This document shows, piece after piece, positions 24,963 through 27,270 of a DNA stretch of 27,270 bases; the stretch's first letter is position 1, and every line of letters starts with the position of its first letter. A program made the position numbers and the translations under genes. This stretch comes from an uncultured Bacteroides sp. (GTDB lineage: Bacteria; Bacteroidota; Bacteroidia; Bacteroidales; UBA932), in NCBI GenBank assembly GCA_900546925.1, contig UREV01000025.1:1-27270 (forward strand), read 5' to 3'. The notes beneath the pieces are model-generated. The model ran no database searches. It was not told the DNA's origin and saw only the letters and a list, made by a program, of their open reading frames with translations.

Positions 24963-25158
24963 GTCCAAGTTTCGCAAGTTGTCAAACTTGCTGAGCGTAA
25001 GCGCTTATTTGAGGGTTATCACTCGTTCGAAAGCTTTAAGTCCCACGCACTTTTTGCGTGCACGTTGCCCTCATCCTAAATCCCTCCCCTCGGGGAAGGG
25101 ACTTACTTTCGCCATCTCGGGCTCCATAAGCGGTGTTTCGCACTTGCAAAACTTGAGT
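24963..25158 (+). mobile_element. MITE-like non-autonomous element, copy 2, inverted relative to copy 1
   Basis: This is 196 bp, the same length as copy 1, and aligns to its reverse complement without gaps (about 22 differences by hand). The right end carries the intact terminal repeat (complement of ACTCAAGTTTTGCAAG); the left end is degenerate (GTCCAAGTTTCGCAAG). No direct repeat was found in the flanks (CTTACAG before, CAACAAA after), suggesting an older insertion or loss of the duplication. It lies between yidD and the terminator of the convergent oxidoreductase gene. Confidence 0.78.
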
Positions 25159-25162
25159 CAAC

Positions 25163-25191
25163 AAAAAAGTGCCCGGTTATTCGCCGGACAC
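25163..25191 (-). terminator. Rho-independent terminator of the FAD oxidoreductase gene
   Basis: On the minus strand GTGTCCGG (25191-25184) pairs with CCGGGCAC (25176-25169) around a short loop, allowing one T-G pair. It is followed immediately by TTTTTTG. It begins about 20 nt after the gene's stop codon. Confidence 0.85.
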
Positions 25192-25211
25192 GTCTGTTTA
25201 TGGTTGTATGT

Positions 25212-27095
25212 CTAAAGGGCATCGAAAGCGAAAACGTGAGCCTTCTCTGCGCCCCAAGTCGAATCCACGACAAGTCTGAGGGCATTGGCCTTAACAGGCT
25301 TCTCGAACTGGATCTTGCGAAGGCGGAGGTAGTTTCCTTTTCCCTCATAGACGGTGGTCCACTCGCCTTTTCCGGTCTTGGCCTCGATTCTGAAATCCTT
25401 GGTCATCATTCTCGGAACTTCCACGCGCTCAGTCGTAGCTTCGAGTTTTCTCATTCGCTTGCTTCTGTATTTAAACTCCGAATCGAAGATGATGCGAGCG
25501 CCGGAGATGGTGACAGGTTTCTTCCAGTTGTAGACGATGCTTTCCTCGCCCGGTGCGACCCAAACGCCATTGTCCGCGCCGTCCCACTGTCTGTCAATGC
25601 CGTTTCGCAGCACCATGTTGGCTTCGCTAGTGGTCGAGGTCAATGTCAATGCTGATGGTTTTCTCCATCTGTACGGAAGCATGCTGTCGTCGTCTTCGAG
25701 CATATCCTGGAGTTCACCTATATGGTCCTTGTGAACTTCCGCAGGGGTTGTGCCATACTTTATTACAAGAGCGGCTCCTGTTCCGGCTGCTTGGCCGAGG
25801 AGTGCTGTGGTGGCCATGACACGTGTAGAAGAGAGTCCCATGTGGGTGGCTGAGATGTCACGGCCTGCAAACATGAGGTTAGGGACATTCACAGAGTAGA
25901 GACATCCGAATGGGATACCGAAGCGCTCAGGAGTGGTAAATTCCACTGACATTCTTCCTTTGCTGTGGAATGCTTCAGGGTTATGGTTATCGAGGGTCCA
26001 TCCGCCGTATGCGATAACGTCGTCGAAGTGGCCGCCTGACATGACGTCATTCTGGGTAAGGATGTGAGGTCCGACATAGCGAACGGATTCACGTTTTCCA
26101 GGAAGCGAGCCGATCCAGTCGAGGTCATAGTTTTTGCATCGTCCGTCAGGATGGTTTTTCATGTATTCCCAAACCCCGTATGCGATGCGTTTGAGTTCGA
26201 ACTGAATGTCGTTGGCGTCTTTAATAGTGTTGATGGTTCCTCCATATTCAATCCACCAGAAGTTGTTGTCTTTAGGGAATGGTTTCTTATAGTTAAATTT
26301 CACTCCAGGGATAGTAGACTTCGGTTTGTCGTAGTTGAAATCGTCGTCTGTGAAGTGATATGCCCATTCAGGAGCGGTGAACGGATGGTCTTCTTCGGTT
26401 TTGCGCAACTGAAGGAGAATGGAGTTACCCATGGTCTTGGCATCTCCGCCGTTCTCACCTACGAATGATTCACCGAATTCATCTGCGAATTCACGTCCGA
26501 TACGGTATTTGGCGCCAGATAGTCTGAGGATACCATCTCCTGTACAATCGAGGAAGAGTTTTCCTTTAATTAGGTAATTTGTATAGGCGTTGGTGTTCCA
26601 CGCTTTCAGTGCGGCAATCTTTTCTCCGTCCATAACCACGTCCTCTACAGAGGTGTTGAGAAGGAGTGTAATGTTCTTCTCCATGATTACTGTAGAATAT
26701 ATGGCGTCATCCCAGAGGGTATATCTCATAAGAGGGTTGAAACGGAAGTTTCTAAGCTGAATTTCTTCAAGAAGTCCCGCTTCGGCGTTCTGGTCTCCTT
26801 TTGCGCCCACGATTCCCATACGGATTTCGCTGGATGCGTTTCCGCCGAGGACTGGACGATCCTGTACGAGGATAACGGTGCAGCCATGGCGTGCAGCAGA
26901 AACTGCAGCACAGACGCCTGCAAGTCCGCCTCCTGCAACGACTACATCGGCCTGGAGTTCTTTATCGTAACGAGTCTGGGAGTTTTTCTCAGTGAGAAGA
27001 CCCTGAGCTTCTGCGACTTTTCCGGTCTGAGCGTTGAGTGATAATGCGCTCAACATGACGAGGAATGAAGAAATTAGAGTTTTTAATGATTTCAT
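25212..27095 (-). CDS. Secreted FAD-dependent oxidoreductase with C-terminal beta domain
   Basis: A 627-residue exported flavoprotein. A signal peptide covers about residues 1-22 (TLISSFLVMLSALSLNAQ). The FAD-binding Rossmann motif is VVVAGGGLAGVCAAVSAAR, followed by GGNASSEIRMG and, further on, KLFLDCTGDGILR, all typical of the FAD_oxidored (PF12831-like) family. NLMFAGRDISATHMGLSSTRVM near residue 420 closes the flavin domain. The last 140 or so residues (from NMVLRNGIDRQWDGADNGVW) look like a beta-sandwich, possibly a carbohydrate-binding or discoidin-like domain. The substrate is unknown; extracytoplasmic oxidation of a sugar is a reasonable guess given this domain pairing. It is monocistronic, with its own promoter-like box and terminator. 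Confidence 0.88.
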   Translation of the reverse strand: MKSLKTLISSFLVMLSALSLNAQTGKVAEAQGLLTEKNSQTRYDKELQADVVVAGGGLAGVCAAVSAARHGCTVILVQDRPVLGGNASSEIRMGIVGAKGDQNAEAGLLEEIQLRNFRFNPLMRYTLWDDAIYSTVIMEKNITLLLNTSVEDVVMDGEKIAALKAWNTNAYTNYLIKGKLFLDCTGDGILRLSGAKYRIGREFADEFGESFVGENGGDAKTMGNSILLQLRKTEEDHPFTAPEWAYHFTDDDFNYDKPKSTIPGVKFNYKKPFPKDNNFWWIEYGGTINTIKDANDIQFELKRIAYGVWEYMKNHPDGRCKNYDLDWIGSLPGKRESVRYVGPHILTQNDVMSGGHFDDVIAYGGWTLDNHNPEAFHSKGRMSVEFTTPERFGIPFGCLYSVNVPNLMFAGRDISATHMGLSSTRVMATTALLGQAAGTGAALVIKYGTTPAEVHKDHIGELQDMLEDDDSMLPYRWRKPSALTLTSTTSEANMVLRNGIDRQWDGADNGVWVAPGEESIVYNWKKPVTISGARIIFDSEFKYRSKRMRKLEATTERVEVPRMMTKDFRIEAKTGKGEWTTVYEGKGNYLRLRKIQFEKPVKANALRLVVDSTWGAEKAHVFAFDAL

Positions 27096-27129
27096 GAATT
27101 GGTTTAGTGTTGTAATAAATTAATCCTAA

Positions 27130-27137
27130 CAAATGTA
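27130..27137 (-). promoter_or_regulatory. -7 element for the FAD oxidoreductase gene
   Basis: On the minus strand the sequence is TACATTTG, matching TAnnTTTG, about 35 nt before the ATG. No TTTG lies at the expected -33 position, so strength or an activator requirement cannot be judged. Confidence 0.5.
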
Positions 27138-27192
27138 ATACAATTTAGTGGGATTTTGTACCTATAAGTGGGCGAAATAAAGAACATGGATA

Positions 27193-27261
27193 CGCCCGAG
27201 AGGTCGGACTCGTCCGCTCAGGTGCTTCGCAATTCGCGGCCTGAGTTCCGACTCACGGGCG
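27193..27261 (-). repeat. Structured dispersed repeat, copy C
   Basis: The core on the minus strand (27237-27215) contains GCGAATTGCGAAGCACC followed by TGAGCG, identical to copy B over that stretch. The arms pair as CGCCCG (27193-27198) with CGGGCG (27256-27261), GTCGGA (27203-27208) with TCCGAC (27247-27252) and CTC (27209-27211) with GAG (27243-27245). The arms have no resemblance to those of copy B. It lies about 55 nt upstream of the oxidoreductase -7 box, and any gene it follows is beyond the window edge. Confidence 0.75.
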
Positions 27262-27270
27262 CTACGCGAC

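Overview
The window looks like chromosomal DNA of a member of the Bacteroidota, most likely an uncultured gut- or rumen-type Bacteroidales. The evidence is: promoter elements of the Bacteroidota -7 type (TAnnTTTG) upstream of several genes; phylum-typical families (DUF4271 next to hemD, DUF2723 membrane glycosyltransferase, Wzi-type outer-membrane protein, short RecO, secreted histidine phosphatase); few Shine-Dalgarno sequences; and menaquinone (MenA) rather than ubiquinone genes. No rRNA, tRNA, CRISPR array, phage or transposase gene was seen. Genus-level placement is not possible from the sequence alone.

Layout. 1-1012: C-terminal part of a MATE transporter on the + strand, interrupted by an in-frame amber codon. 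1013-1431: gene-free and rich in GC hairpins. 1432-6652: four-gene minus-strand operon (S41 protease, polyprenyl diphosphate synthase, U32/TrhP-like protein, SGNH/DUF4886 lipoprotein). 6808-8090: rdgB and recO on + with a 1-nt overlap. 8091-8611: a second gene-free stretch with hairpins and an orphan minus-strand promoter/mini-ORF/terminator. 8612-10141: Wzi-like protein. 10229-13521: ahcY, pepP and a FlK-like thioesterase, with a 196-bp MITE-like element inserted between the last two. 13546-14979: secreted histidine phosphatase, converging on a five-gene minus operon (22307 to 14981: DUF2723 protein, lepA, GT2, menA, nitroreductase). 22399-24954: + operon of a SUI1-like factor, DUF4271 protein, hemD, rnpA and yidD. 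A second, inverted MITE copy lies at 24963-25158. A secreted FAD-dependent oxidoreductase gene occupies 25212-27095 on minus, and the right edge (27193-27261) holds another structured repeat.

Most genes are housekeeping: nucleotide-pool cleaning and recombination (rdgB, recO), methyl-cycle recycling (ahcY), isoprenoid and quinone synthesis (polyprenyl synthase, menA), translation (lepA, SUI1, U32/TrhP), haem (hemD), RNase P (rnpA) and membrane-protein insertion (yidD). Envelope functions are the Wzi protein, GT2, DUF2723, S41 protease and secreted hydrolases.

The most interesting non-gene content is two repeat families. (1) Three hairpin elements of about 70 nt share a nearly invariant loop core but have different, self-complementary arms; two follow same-strand genes. 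(2) Two 196-bp elements with terminal inverted repeats lie in opposite orientation about 12 kb apart. One is flanked by a 7-bp direct repeat that includes the pepP stop codon, so it appears to have inserted into a formerly tight operon.
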